64,000 nucleotides of DNA from G963677085 sp963677085 (GTDB lineage Bacteria > Planctomycetota > Planctomycetia > Pirellulales > Thermoguttaceae), in the NCBI GenBank assembly GCA_963677085.2, contig CAXXFH010000004.1:3410001-3474000 (forward strand). The letters are read 5' to 3'. Below the pieces are notes generated by a model. That model had not been told where the DNA came from and searched no databases. It saw nothing but the letters and a program-made list of their open reading frames with translations. Each line of letters begins with the position of its first letter. Position 1 is the stretch's first letter. This document shows positions 45,031 through 53,983 of the stretch, in pieces. A program made the position numbers and the translations under genes.

Positions 45031-46203
45031 GTGTCTCATCTTTCAGTCGATTCGGTGTTCGACGGTTTCGGTCCCTCGCTTTTGACCTTCAACCGCCGTC
45101 GGCCCCATGTCGAGTTGAAGCTGCCTGCCGACGATCGCAGTGCGCGCCGGCTGATCCGCCGCCACACGACGGCCACGCCCGGCGTCTACGGCATGCTCGA
45201 CGGCGACGGCGTGTTGATCTACGTTGGCATGTCGAAGGTGCTGCGCAACCGGTTGCTATCGTATTTCACGTCGTCGGCGAATCCCAACAAGGGACACCTG
45301 ATCGCTCAGCATGCCGAGCGTCTGGTTTTTGAAAACCATCCGCACGAGTTGACTGCCTGGCTGCGCGAGTTGGAACTGATTCGACGGTTTCAACCACGCT
45401 ACAACGTACAAGGGCAACCGGGGCGACGCTCAACGGCCTTTCTCTGTGTGGGCCGTAGTCCGGCGCCTTACGCGTTTTTGGCGACAACGCCACAACAGTG
45501 CGACGGCGAGCGGTTTGGGCCCGTGCCCGCCGGCCGCCAGTGGCAACAGGCCGTTCGACGTTTGAACGACTGTTTCCGCTTGCGGGATTGTCCTTCGCGC
45601 AACGCAGTGATCTCCGCCGATCAGTTGGAGCTGTTTGCCGATCCTCGCGTTGCCCGATGCCTGCGTCACGACCTGGGGACTTGCTTAGCACCGTGCATCG
45701 CAGGTTGCCGGCGAAACGACTACGACGAAGCGGCCGAAGCCGCCCGAGCGTTTCTGCGGGGCGACGATCTTTCGCTGCTCGTTCGGCTTCAACAGGCAAT
45801 GCACGACGCGTCGGCCGACGCACGCTACGAACAGGCCGCCGTTGTGCGCGACACGCTGACCGACTTGACGCTGCTCCACCAACGGCTTCAACGGCTACGT
45901 AACGTGCGCGAAAGCTACCACTTCGTCTATCCCCTGCCCGGCTGCGGTGGGACAACTGTTTGGTACCTGATTCGTCGCGGCCAGGTGCGAGCCGTGGCTC
46001 GAGCGCCGCGAGATACGGCCTCAGCCGAGCGATGTCAACGATTGCTGGCCCACGTTTATCAGGATGACGTGTTCCAGGACGGCCCACCTCGGGATCTCGA
46101 CCACGCGGCCGACGACCTTCAAGTGGCCTCGCTGATGGCCGGCTGGTTCCACCGTCACCCGGAAGAGCTTCGCCGTACGATCTCGCCCCAAGAAGCCCTG
46201 TAA
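45031..46203 (+). CDS. Truncated UvrC-like (Cho-type) GIY-YIG endonuclease
   Basis: A 390-residue protein resembling only the first part of UvrC. The GIY-YIG nuclease lies near residues 48-140: TPGVYGMLDGDGVLIYVGMS (49-68), the Arg in LRNRLLSYF, and the Glu-containing helix WLRELELIRRFQPRYNV. A cysteine cluster (CFRLRDC, CLRHDLGTCLAPCIAGC) follows and may hold the iron-sulfur cluster seen in UvrC proteins. A UVR-like helical pair follows around residue 255-290. The RNase H-like nuclease and helix-hairpin-helix domains of full UvrC are absent, so it should make only one incision, as Cho does. The GTG start at 45031 has GGAGGG eight bases upstream; an ATG at 44968 is the alternative. Confidence 0.88.
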   Translation: MSHLSVDSVFDGFGPSLLTFNRRRPHVELKLPADDRSARRLIRRHTTATPGVYGMLDGDGVLIYVGMSKVLRNRLLSYFTSSANPNKGHLIAQHAERLVFENHPHELTAWLRELELIRRFQPRYNVQGQPGRRSTAFLCVGRSPAPYAFLATTPQQCDGERFGPVPAGRQWQQAVRRLNDCFRLRDCPSRNAVISADQLELFADPRVARCLRHDLGTCLAPCIAGCRRNDYDEAAEAARAFLRGDDLSLLVRLQQAMHDASADARYEQAAVVRDTLTDLTLLHQRLQRLRNVRESYHFVYPLPGCGGTTVWYLIRRGQVRAVARAPRDTASAERCQRLLAHVYQDDVFQDGPPRDLDHAADDLQVASLMAGWFHRHPEELRRTISPQEAL

Positions 46204-46614
46204 ATGTGCTGGAAAATCGATGGCAAAGCGGAGAGCCGAAAGCGGAAAGCGGAAGTGGGGGGATGACTGGTTCCCAATGACCACCGATTACTCCCTCTCC
46301 TTGTGGGAGAGGGGTCGGAGGTGAGGGTATGCCATCCGTCAAACCAAGATTACCAAAGTACTCTCGGTTCTGTTGGTCGTTTCTCTCGGCTGTTATCGCA
46401 TCCTCCGCGTCGAATAGTTACAATAGACTGTTTCGGCACCAGGCTGGAATCGGCCGCTGGGTGAATCCCTCAAGCCACTCGGCCGTCTAACGAGCGAAAG
46501 CCTCGGAACAACGTATCGGGGTATCTTCGTATCGCCGCTCCCGCTGGTTATAGCCAACGTGCGCATCGCGTGCGCCCGTGTTGCAACCTGAGACTCCAAC
46601 AAATCGTAGCTACT
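46204..46614. other. Intergenic stretch with a CCCTCTCC-type hairpin
   Basis: About 410 bases before iorA. Positions 46290-46328 form CTCCCTCTCC / GGGAGAGGGG followed by TCGGAGGTGAGGG. No gene is seen and no promoter could be assigned to iorA. Confidence 0.5.
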
Positions 46615-48396
46615 ATGAAGGAACTCCTTTCTGGAAACGAAGCAATCGCCCGCGGTGCTTACGAAGCGGGCGTGACGGTGGCCACCGGTTATCCCGGCAC
46701 CCCGTCGACCGAGATCCTCGAAGCGGTGGTCCGCTTCAAAGAGGAAATCTACTGCGAATGGTCGCCCAACGAGAAGGTGGCGTTCGAGGTGGCCGTCGGC
46801 GCCTCGCTGGCCGGTGCCCGAACGATCGTGACCATGAAACATGTGGGCTTAAACGTCGCCGCCGACCCGTTGATGACGCTCTCCTACACCGGCACGGTCG
46901 GAGGCCTCGTCGCCTGCGTGGCCGACGACCCGGGCATGCACTCTTCGCAAAACGAGCAAGACACCCGGCATTTCGCCCGATTCGCCAAAATTCCCATTCT
47001 CGAACCGGCCGACTCGCAAGACGCCCGCGACTTCGTCGCCCTGGGGCTGCAAATCTCCGAAGAATTCCAAACGCCCGTCATTCTCCGCAGTACGACCCGA
47101 GTGAGCCACTCGCGAAGTCTGGTGGAGTTACGCGACCGCAAGCCAAGCGAGCGAACGATCGGTTTCGAGAAGAATCCGCCGCAGTTTGTTCCCATTCCGC
47201 TTTGGGCCCGTAAGATGCGAGTTCGGGTGGAAGATCGGCTACAGCAGCTTGCCGAAGCGGCCAACCGGTCGCCGGCCAACCGCATCGAGTGGCGCGATCG
47301 AAAGCTGGGCATCATCGCCGAGGGCATCGCCTACCAGTACGTGCGCGAAGCCTTCCCGGAGGCTTCCGTGCTGAAACTCGGTTGGGCCTATCCGTTTCCC
47401 GATGCGTTGATTCGCGAGTTCGCCGACGGCGTCGAACAACTGCTGGTGGTCGAGGAACTCGACGACATTCTCGAAGAACACATCCGTGCGATTGGAATCG
47501 AATGCCAGGGCAGGGCGGTGGTACCAAAGATTGGCGAGCTATCGCCCAACGTCCTGCAGGCAACGCGGGCCAAACTGGCCGACGGCAACGGCCAGCCTGC
47601 GATCGCGCCAGCCGCCAACGTCAAAATCAATGACGTCAAGGTCGACGATCTTCCGGCCCGCCCGCCCGTGCTCTGCTCGGGCTGCCCGCACCGGGGGATT
47701 TTCCACGCTTTGGGCAAATTCGATGTGGTCGTCACCGGCGACATCGGCTGTTACAGCCTGGGCGTGTTGCCACCGCTGAATCGTATCGACACGATTCTCT
47801 GTATGGGCGGCGGCGTCACTATGGCCCATGGCATGGACAAGGCGCAGGAACCGCGGAAAGTGGTCGGAATCCTGGGTGACTCCACCTTTTTCCACTCGGG
47901 AATCACCGGGCTGTTGGACATCGGGTACAACCGCGGGGCGTCGACGATCATCGTGGTCGACAACCGTACCACCGCCATGACCGGTCACCAGGACCATCCC
48001 GGCACCGGCCGAACCTTGATGGACGAAGAAACGCAGGCCGTGTCGATCGAAGAAATCGGGCGAGCGTGTGGAATCAAGAATGTCGTGACCCTCGACCCTT
48101 ACGATGTGAAGAACACCACGGCCGTGCTGAAAGAGGCCCTCAACTCCGACGAACCGTGGCTGATCGTTTCTCGCGCCCCGTGCTTGTTGAACATCCGTCA
48201 TCGCTTAGGTGGGCCCCGGCACTTGGACGCGGACGTTTGTCGCGAATGCGGCTTGTGCCTGAAGCTGGGTTGCCCGGCGTTGGAAGGCGGTGACGGCATT
48301 CCCAAGGTCAACCCGATGCTTTGTGCTGGCTGCGGACTGTGTCAGCAGGTGTGTCCCGTGGGAGCGTTCGACGTGGAAGAGGAGGTGGCATCATGA
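46615..48396 (+). CDS. iorA: Indolepyruvate ferredoxin oxidoreductase, alpha subunit
   Basis: IorAB oxidatively decarboxylates aryl-pyruvates (indolepyruvate, phenylpyruvate, hydroxyphenylpyruvate) to aryl-acetyl-CoA, reducing ferredoxin. The 593-residue subunit has the pyrimidine-binding TPP domain at the N-terminus (GATVATGYPGTPSTEI-like, here VTVATGYPGTPSTEILE) and the pyrophosphate-binding domain in the second half (VTGDIGCYSLG, GILGDSTFFHSGITGLLDIG, NRTTAMTGHQDHPG). Two ferredoxin-type [4Fe-4S] sites end the protein (CRECGLCLKLGCPAL and CAGCGLCQQVCPVGAF). The ATG at 46615 matches the family N-terminus MKELLSGNEAIARGA. Its stop overlaps the iorB start as ATGA, so the two are translationally coupled. 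Confidence 0.95.
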   Translation: MKELLSGNEAIARGAYEAGVTVATGYPGTPSTEILEAVVRFKEEIYCEWSPNEKVAFEVAVGASLAGARTIVTMKHVGLNVAADPLMTLSYTGTVGGLVACVADDPGMHSSQNEQDTRHFARFAKIPILEPADSQDARDFVALGLQISEEFQTPVILRSTTRVSHSRSLVELRDRKPSERTIGFEKNPPQFVPIPLWARKMRVRVEDRLQQLAEAANRSPANRIEWRDRKLGIIAEGIAYQYVREAFPEASVLKLGWAYPFPDALIREFADGVEQLLVVEELDDILEEHIRAIGIECQGRAVVPKIGELSPNVLQATRAKLADGNGQPAIAPAANVKINDVKVDDLPARPPVLCSGCPHRGIFHALGKFDVVVTGDIGCYSLGVLPPLNRIDTILCMGGGVTMAHGMDKAQEPRKVVGILGDSTFFHSGITGLLDIGYNRGASTIIVVDNRTTAMTGHQDHPGTGRTLMDEETQAVSIEEIGRACGIKNVVTLDPYDVKNTTAVLKEALNSDEPWLIVSRAPCLLNIRHRLGGPRHLDADVCRECGLCLKLGCPALEGGDGIPKVNPMLCAGCGLCQQVCPVGAFDVEEEVAS

Positions 48397-49013
48397 GCGT
48401 GCAACAAGCAAAAGGCAACGGCCAGCCAACTACCGATCACGATACGATCAGCGTGGTACTGGTCGGCGTCGGCGGCCAGGGAATTTTGCTGGCCAGTGAG
48501 ATCGTCGCCCGGGCGGCCATGTTCGCCGGTTACGACGTAAAGACCAACGAGGTCCACGGCATGGCCCAGCGCGGCGGCTCGGTCATCGCCCAGATCCGCT
48601 ACGGCACGGAGGTTTACAGTCCCCTGGTGGCCGACGGCACGGCCCGGGTGCTCGGTTCGTTGGAACGGATCGAAGCGCTGCGGAATTACCGCTACCTGGC
48701 GCCCGACGGATTGGCCGTGGTGTCGAGTCAGATGATCGTGCCGGTGACCGTGTCGTCCGGCGCCGCCACCTATCCGACCAACGCGGAAGAACGCCTGCGA
48801 GCGGCCTTTCCGCGGTTGGTCTACGTCGACGCCGTGGAAACGGCCAAACAACTGGGCAACATCCGCGCGGCCAACGTCGTGGTGCTCGGTGCCATGGCTT
48901 CGGCACTTGGCCTACCGGAAGAAAGCTGGCAGGAAGCCATCCGCAACAGCGTGAAGCCGCAGCATTTGGATATCAACCTGAAAGCCTTCGCGGCGGGGAG
49001 GAGCGAGGCATGA
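48393..49013 (+). CDS. iorB: Indolepyruvate ferredoxin oxidoreductase, beta subunit
   Basis: The 206-residue gamma-domain-type subunit that completes IorAB. The family signature is VVLVGVGGQGILLASEIVAR (residues 22-41) followed by TNEVHGMAQRGGSVIAQIRYG. GGAGG lies six bases before the ATG, within the end of iorA. The N-terminal 20 residues (MSVQQAKGNGQPTTDHDT) are an unstructured extension. Its own stop overlaps the start of the ligase gene, again as ATGA. The three genes therefore form one tightly coupled unit. Confidence 0.95.
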   Translation: MSVQQAKGNGQPTTDHDTISVVLVGVGGQGILLASEIVARAAMFAGYDVKTNEVHGMAQRGGSVIAQIRYGTEVYSPLVADGTARVLGSLERIEALRNYRYLAPDGLAVVSSQMIVPVTVSSGAATYPTNAEERLRAAFPRLVYVDAVETAKQLGNIRAANVVVLGAMASALGLPEESWQEAIRNSVKPQHLDINLKAFAAGRSEA

Positions 49014-50290
49014 TCGCCAACGCCTGCCACAACCCGGGCGCCGAAACCATGTCGCAAACCGAACTGCACGCGGTGCAGGACGGCCGTTTGCGCGAGATCG
49101 TGCGCCACGTTTGCCAGAAGAATCCGGTGCAGCGGGCCCATTTCCAGGCGGCGGGAGTCGAGCCGGAAACGTTCCGCGGGCTGGACGATCTCGCTCGTCT
49201 GCCCTTGATGAACAAGGAGCACTTTCGCGAGCACTACCCATTGGGCTTAGCGTGTGTCGAGCGTCCGCAGATGGTCGAGATGCACATGTCGTCGGGTTCC
49301 ACGGGCACGCCCGTCGTAATGCCCTACACGCGGGCCGACCTCGACCAATGGGCCGAGTGCATGGCACGTTGCTACTGTATGGCCGGGGCGACGGCGGGCG
49401 ACGTGGTGCAGATCACGCCCTCGTTCGGCCTGTTCAACGGCGGCTTCGGTTTCTACCACGGTGCCCGAGCGGCTGGCCTGTTCATCGTGCCCACCGGGGC
49501 CGGTAACACCCAGCGGCAACTCCGCCTGGCCCACGACTTCGGCACCCGCGTGCTCACCGGCGTGGTGTCGTACGGCACGCGCATTTTGGAGCTTCTCGAA
49601 GAAAACGGCACGGAACTGCCCGAGTTGAAAGTCGGCATCTTCGGGGCCGAAACGTTCTCGGCCAGTATGAAGCAGAAGATCTCTGAAGGTCTCGGCATCG
49701 AGGTCTTCGACATCTACGGAATGACCGAAACCGGCGGCGTGGGCACCCTCGGCATGGACTGTTCGGCGCACGACGGGATTCACGTTTGGGAAGACCATTA
49801 CGTGGTCGAAGTGCTCAACCACGAGACGCGCCAAGCGGTGCCCGACGGGCAATGGGGCGAATTGGTCATCACCTCGCTGACCCGCGAAGCCTTGCCGGTG
49901 ATCCGCTTCGCTACGGGCGACCTGACGCGCGTCGTCTCGCGGCAACCGTGTGCCTGTGGGCGTACCCACTTGCGTCTGGCCCCGATCATGGGCCGCGTCG
50001 ACGACATGTTGATCGTCAAGGGCGTAAACTTCTTCCCCAAGCAGGTCGAACACGCGCTGATGGAGATTCCCGGCGTGCGGCCGCATTATCAGATCATCAT
50101 CGAGGATGTCGACGGGGTGAAAGACGTGCGCGTAAACGTCGAGGCCGACGAGAACGTCACCGGCTACATGGTCGAGAAGCAGTTGAAAGAGGCCCTGGGG
50201 TTTTCTCCGAAGGGCGATGTCTTCCGGCCCGGTGAACTCCCACGCCAGGAAGGCAAGGCCCAACGGGTGTTTTACGAGACCGGAAAATGA
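49010..50290 (+). CDS. Phenylacetate-CoA ligase-like AMP-binding enzyme (coupled to iorAB)
   Basis: A 426-residue adenylate-forming enzyme of the PaaK family. It activates an aryl-acetate with ATP and joins it to CoA, or may work in reverse from the aryl-acetyl-CoA that IorAB makes. The phosphate loop is MSSGSTGTP (residues 93-101). Later blocks are FDIYGMTETGGVG, RFATGDLTRV and GRVDDMLIVKGVNFFPKQVE. CACGRTHLRL carries the paired cysteines seen in many members. GGAGGAG lies just before the ATG inside iorB, and the start overlaps the iorB stop. The substrate is inferred from the operon. This is the most divergent of the three ligases here. Confidence 0.9.
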   Translation: MIANACHNPGAETMSQTELHAVQDGRLREIVRHVCQKNPVQRAHFQAAGVEPETFRGLDDLARLPLMNKEHFREHYPLGLACVERPQMVEMHMSSGSTGTPVVMPYTRADLDQWAECMARCYCMAGATAGDVVQITPSFGLFNGGFGFYHGARAAGLFIVPTGAGNTQRQLRLAHDFGTRVLTGVVSYGTRILELLEENGTELPELKVGIFGAETFSASMKQKISEGLGIEVFDIYGMTETGGVGTLGMDCSAHDGIHVWEDHYVVEVLNHETRQAVPDGQWGELVITSLTREALPVIRFATGDLTRVVSRQPCACGRTHLRLAPIMGRVDDMLIVKGVNFFPKQVEHALMEIPGVRPHYQIIIEDVDGVKDVRVNVEADENVTGYMVEKQLKEALGFSPKGDVFRPGELPRQEGKAQRVFYETGK

Positions 50291-50305
50291 GGCAGTCCGG
50301 CCGCA

Positions 50306-50713
50306 TTATTTTCCCCGGATCGGCACCGGCCGGCGGGGTTCTTGTTCGCCTTCGATGGCCACGTACGTAACTTCGGCTTCAGTCAGTTTGGCCGATTCGC
50401 CGCCGCGGTCGGCTTCGACGCTAACGTGCATGGTGATCGACGTGTTACCCACCCGCAGCACGCGGGTGAAAAAGCTTACCACATCGCCCACGAAGACCGG
50501 GCGGTGGAATTCGATGCTCTTCATGCCCACGGTTACCAACAACTGTTCCGGCCACCCGGCGCAGCGGATTGCGTGATATGCGCCCACGGCACCGGCCAGG
50601 TCGATCTGGCTGAGAATCACGCCGCCGAAGATCGTACCGTGAGGATTCGTGTCGCGCGGCATCATGGCCGCCTTCAAGGCCAAGTGTGGTTCTTCGTTGC
50701 AGGGTAGTGGCAT
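50306..50713 (-). CDS. Hotdog-fold acyl-CoA thioesterase (YciA-like)
   Basis: A 135-residue single hotdog-domain thioesterase. PRDTNPHGTIFGGVILSQID (residues 19-38) is the characteristic segment with the catalytic Asp, followed by the hotdog helix and GMKSIEFHRPVFVGDVVSFF. It hydrolyses acyl-CoA to free acid and CoA. Its gene begins 6 bases after the stop of a phenylacetate-CoA ligase gene on the same strand, so the pair is almost certainly cotranscribed. A ligase and a thioesterase together could form a CoA-release safety valve or salvage cycle for aryl-acyl-CoA. The exact acyl group is unknown. Confidence 0.92.
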   Translation of the reverse strand: MPLPCNEEPHLALKAAMMPRDTNPHGTIFGGVILSQIDLAGAVGAYHAIRCAGWPEQLLVTVGMKSIEFHRPVFVGDVVSFFTRVLRVGNTSITMHVSVEADRGGESAKLTEAEVTYVAIEGEQEPRRPVPIRGK

Positions 50714-50719
50714 GGTCGG

Positions 50720-52048
50720 CTACATCTCCCGTCGATCGAACACCCGCTTGGCCTTGCCCTGGCTGCGCTCGATCGAGTGGGGCTCGACCAGGCTTACGCC
50801 CACTCGGATGTTGACCGTTTGCCCGATTGTCTTGGCCAGTTTCTTCTGGAGGTCTTCCATGGCACTAACCCGATCGCTGAACACCTCGGGCGTGACTTCC
50901 ACCTGCACGTCGACGTTGTCGAGACCTTTCTCGCGAGTCAGCACAATCTGGTAGTGCGGCAATGTGCCTTCGACCTTCAACAGGGCCTCTTCGATCTGGC
51001 TGGGGAAGACGTTCACACCACGAACGATAAACATGTCGTCGCTACGGTGCGAAATGCGGCGGATGCGGCGGATGGTCCGCCCGCTGGGGCTGGGTCCTGT
51101 CACAAACGCGGTGATGTCGCGTGTGCGATAGCGCAACATGGGCATCGCCTGTTTGGTCAGCGTCGTGAATACGAGTTCGCCCTCTTCGCCCTCGGGCACC
51201 GGCTGGCCCGTCTCGGGGTCGATAATCTCGGGATAGAAGTGGTCTTCGAAGATGTACAGGCCGTCCTGCCCGTCACACTCAATACCGACGCCAGGGCCGA
51301 TGATTTCGGTCAGCCCGTAGATGTCGTAGGCCTTGATACCGGCCGCTTCTTCGATGTGGCGGCGCATGGCTTCGGTCCACGGCTCGGCGCCGAACACGCC
51401 GGCGCGGATGGGCAATTCGCACAGATCGACACCCATCTCTTCCGCCCGATCGACGATGTGCAGGAAATAGCTCGGCGTGCACAAAATGGCCGACACGCCG
51501 AAGTCTTTCATGATCATGATCTGCCGGTCGGTATTGCCACCGGAGGTGGGAATCACGGTGGCACCCAATGCTTCGGCCCCGTAATGGGCGCCCAGGCCGC
51601 CGGTGAACAGACCGTAGCCATAAGAGTTTTGCACCACGTCGCCCTTGTGCAAACCGATGGCGGCCAAGCTGCGAACCATCACCTCTTGCCAAACGTCGAG
51701 GTCCTGCTGGGTGTAGGCGGCCACGATTGGCTTGCCCGTGGTGCCGCTGGAAGCATGCAATCGCACGATCTGGTCCATCGGCGCAGCGAACAGGCCGAAG
51801 GGGTACTCGTCGCGAAGATCGGTCTTCACGGTGAACGGCAGTCGGGCGACGTCGTCGATGCTTTGGATGTCATCGGGCGTGACACCCAACTCGTCCATCC
51901 GTCGGCGATAGAAGGCCACATTCTGGTATGCCCGGGCGACCACGCTCTTCAATCGCCGCGTTTGAAGCTCTCGCAACTGTTGCAAGGGAACGTAGTCGGG
52001 ACTGCTGGCCGGATGAAATCGGAAGGTGCTCGTTTGATTGTCTGCCAT
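50720..52048 (-). CDS. paaK: Phenylacetate-CoA ligase, classical type
   Basis: A 442-residue ligase that makes phenylacetyl-CoA (or a similar aryl-CoA) with ATP-to-AMP cleavage. The phosphate loop is ASSGTTGKPIVA (residues 99-110). Further motifs are IYGLTEIIGPGVGIEC, YRTRDITAF and RSDDMFIVRGVNVFPSQIEE. The cysteine pair of the other two ligases is replaced by GPSPSGRTIRRI, closer to the E. coli type of PaaK. The ATG at 52048 has AGAG close upstream; an ATG four codons earlier is possible. A longer frame runs into the hairpin repeat. The thioesterase gene follows at 6 bases. Confidence 0.93.
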   Translation of the reverse strand: MADNQTSTFRFHPASSPDYVPLQQLRELQTRRLKSVVARAYQNVAFYRRRMDELGVTPDDIQSIDDVARLPFTVKTDLRDEYPFGLFAAPMDQIVRLHASSGTTGKPIVAAYTQQDLDVWQEVMVRSLAAIGLHKGDVVQNSYGYGLFTGGLGAHYGAEALGATVIPTSGGNTDRQIMIMKDFGVSAILCTPSYFLHIVDRAEEMGVDLCELPIRAGVFGAEPWTEAMRRHIEEAAGIKAYDIYGLTEIIGPGVGIECDGQDGLYIFEDHFYPEIIDPETGQPVPEGEEGELVFTTLTKQAMPMLRYRTRDITAFVTGPSPSGRTIRRIRRISHRSDDMFIVRGVNVFPSQIEEALLKVEGTLPHYQIVLTREKGLDNVDVQVEVTPEVFSDRVSAMEDLQKKLAKTIGQTVNIRVGVSLVEPHSIERSQGKAKRVFDRREM

Positions 52049-52101
52049 AGATCTCTTCATGAAAACCCGCCCGCGATGCCCGTCGTAAGGAGACTTCAAT
52101 T

Positions 52102-52245
52102 CCCTCGTTCCCACGCTTCGCGTGGGAACGCACGCCCCGACGCTTCGCGTCGAGAATTGCCAAGGTAGTGTCAGCTCACACTCCCAGGACGCAAAGCGTC
52201 CCGCCTTAGGTTCCCACGCGAAGCGTGGGAACCAGGGAACGAGGG
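52102..52245. repeat. Paired-hairpin repeat element
   Basis: The order is hairpin A (TTCCCACGCTTCGCGTGGGAA), hairpin B (GACGCTTCGCGTC), a spacer, hairpin B' (GGACGCAAAGCGTCC), hairpin A' (TTCCCACGCGAAGCGTGGGAA); the outer ends CCCTCGTTC and GAACGAGGG also pair. Similar order is seen at 54091-54272 and, decayed, at 16370-16500. Confidence 0.7.
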
Positions 52246-52516
52246 AAGTTACCCAAAGCAAAAATTCACCCACAATCACAAACTTTTGATTGTAATGCCG
52301 GCGCCCGGTCGCCGCAATCTTGACCCACCATCCGGGGGCATCGTCGGGGCGCCACCAAGCGGAACGAGCTGCAACGGCGTGTTACGCCGTGGTACCTGCG
52401 GTTCTTACGGATCGTATCGGTTTTACCGCTTAGTTAAAGCAAAGCGAACATACGGACGATAACGCTTAGGGGGAGATCTACGCCGATGGCGTGCAGTTTT
52501 TCGGGGGAGATGTGAG
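52246..52516. other. Divergent intergenic region, nothing recognised
   Basis: Together with the repeat, about 470 bases separate paaK and the porin gene. The right-hand part is GC-rich with no clear promoter boxes and no gene. Confidence 0.4.
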
Positions 52517-53983
52517 TTGCACCCGTTCTTGTTTTCCGCTTTGTCCGTTTCTTGGCAATCGCGAAGAAATATCTTACGACGTTTTCTCGTCAGTCGACAA
52601 CTTGGCTTTTTGCTGGGGTGCTGGCTGCTGAGCGGCTGGCTCATTGCGGACTCTTCGGCCGTAGCTCAAGAGGCCGCGACTAACAGTGTGCTGCAGACGC
52701 GGCTCGACCAACTCGAAGAGCAAACGCGGGCCCTGCGGCAGGAACTAGATTATCTTCGGACCCACCCCGTGCGGTTGCCCGAGGTAACCGACGCCCCGCC
52801 CTTGCCGTTTTCATCAACACCCGGCGCCGAATCGCCCGCGTTCGAAGAACTTCGCGCCGAGATGAAAAACCTCGCCTGGCGGAAGGGCGACTTCACGATC
52901 GTCCCCTACGGACGAGTCACCGTCAGTACCGTATACGAAACCGCACGCAGCTACCCGGGCGACATCATCCTGTGGGCTCAACCACTTGACGTCGAAGGGG
53001 AAGACGCATTCTACATCGACGCTAAATCGACGCGGCTGGGCTTACGAGTCGACGGTCCAAGTCCCGACTGCTGCCCCTGTGCCAAGTTGGGTGGCTGCGT
53101 CGAGTTCGACTTCCAAGGTCAATACGCCTATCACAATAAGCCGGGAGTGCTCTTCCGGCGTGGCTTTATCGAACTGAAAGACGATCATTTCAAACTGTTG
53201 GCCGGACAAGAGTGGGAAGTCATTTCGCCCCTGTATCCCGGTAACCTGAACTACGTACCCGGCTCGGCCGCCGGCAATCTGGGATATCGTCGCGCACAAG
53301 TCCGCGGCGATCGGTATATTTACTTCGCCAGCGGCAGCAACCTTACGTTGCAGGGCTCACTCAATATGGACATCCTGCAAGACTTCGCCAGCGACTCGAC
53401 GGTGGTCGCCGGTACGGCAGGATGGCCGGTGATCGAGGGCCGAGCGGCGTGGACCTTTGCCCAAGGGGCCTGCCCGGGCGTGAAACCGCCGGAAATCGGC
53501 GTCTCTGCCCATATTGGCGAAGTGCTCTACGACTTCCGCGCCCCCAACCCCAACCCGGTCGACGACCTGCCGCGACGTACCTGGTCATTCAATCTCGACC
53601 TGCAAATGCCACTCACCGAGCGACTCACCTTCCGGGGCGAGTTTTTCACGGGCGAGAACCTTTCGGCCTACATGGGCGGCATCCTGCAAGGTGTCGACAA
53701 GCAGACGCGGCGGACCGTTCGCTCTACGGGTGGCTGGTTCGACTTCTGCTACAAGTGGACTCCCCGCCTGCGAAGCTACGCCGGCTTTTCGATCGACGAT
53801 CCGTTCAACCAGGACCTCACCTCCGGGCGGACCTACAACCACTTCTACTTCGCCAACCTGTTGTACGACGTGACCGACAAGTTCATGATCGGCGTGGATG
53901 TAAGCTCGTGGCGCACTCTCTGGATCGACCACGACCCGGGCGACCTCGTACGGTTCGACTTCCAGGCGCAGTACAACTTCTAA
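52517..53983 (+). CDS. DcaP-like outer-membrane porin
   Basis: A 488-residue protein. The N-terminal part holds a signal sequence (LGFLLGCWLLSGWLIADSSA, preceded by basic residues), then a short coiled coil (LQTRLDQLEEQTRALRQEL), as in DcaP trimeric porins. The rest is a beta-barrel with many alternating aromatic strands, ending RFDFQAQYNF with the C-terminal Phe that outer-membrane proteins use for insertion. The TTG start at 52517 has GGGGGAG about seven bases upstream. DcaP-type porins pass dicarboxylates and aromatic acids in some bacteria. Here it lies between aryl-CoA ligase and transporter genes, so entry of organic or aryl acids is plausible. Confidence 0.87.
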   Translation: MHPFLFSALSVSWQSRRNILRRFLVSRQLGFLLGCWLLSGWLIADSSAVAQEAATNSVLQTRLDQLEEQTRALRQELDYLRTHPVRLPEVTDAPPLPFSSTPGAESPAFEELRAEMKNLAWRKGDFTIVPYGRVTVSTVYETARSYPGDIILWAQPLDVEGEDAFYIDAKSTRLGLRVDGPSPDCCPCAKLGGCVEFDFQGQYAYHNKPGVLFRRGFIELKDDHFKLLAGQEWEVISPLYPGNLNYVPGSAAGNLGYRRAQVRGDRYIYFASGSNLTLQGSLNMDILQDFASDSTVVAGTAGWPVIEGRAAWTFAQGACPGVKPPEIGVSAHIGEVLYDFRAPNPNPVDDLPRRTWSFNLDLQMPLTERLTFRGEFFTGENLSAYMGGILQGVDKQTRRTVRSTGGWFDFCYKWTPRLRSYAGFSIDDPFNQDLTSGRTYNHFYFANLLYDVTDKFMIGVDVSSWRTLWIDHDPGDLVRFDFQAQYNF

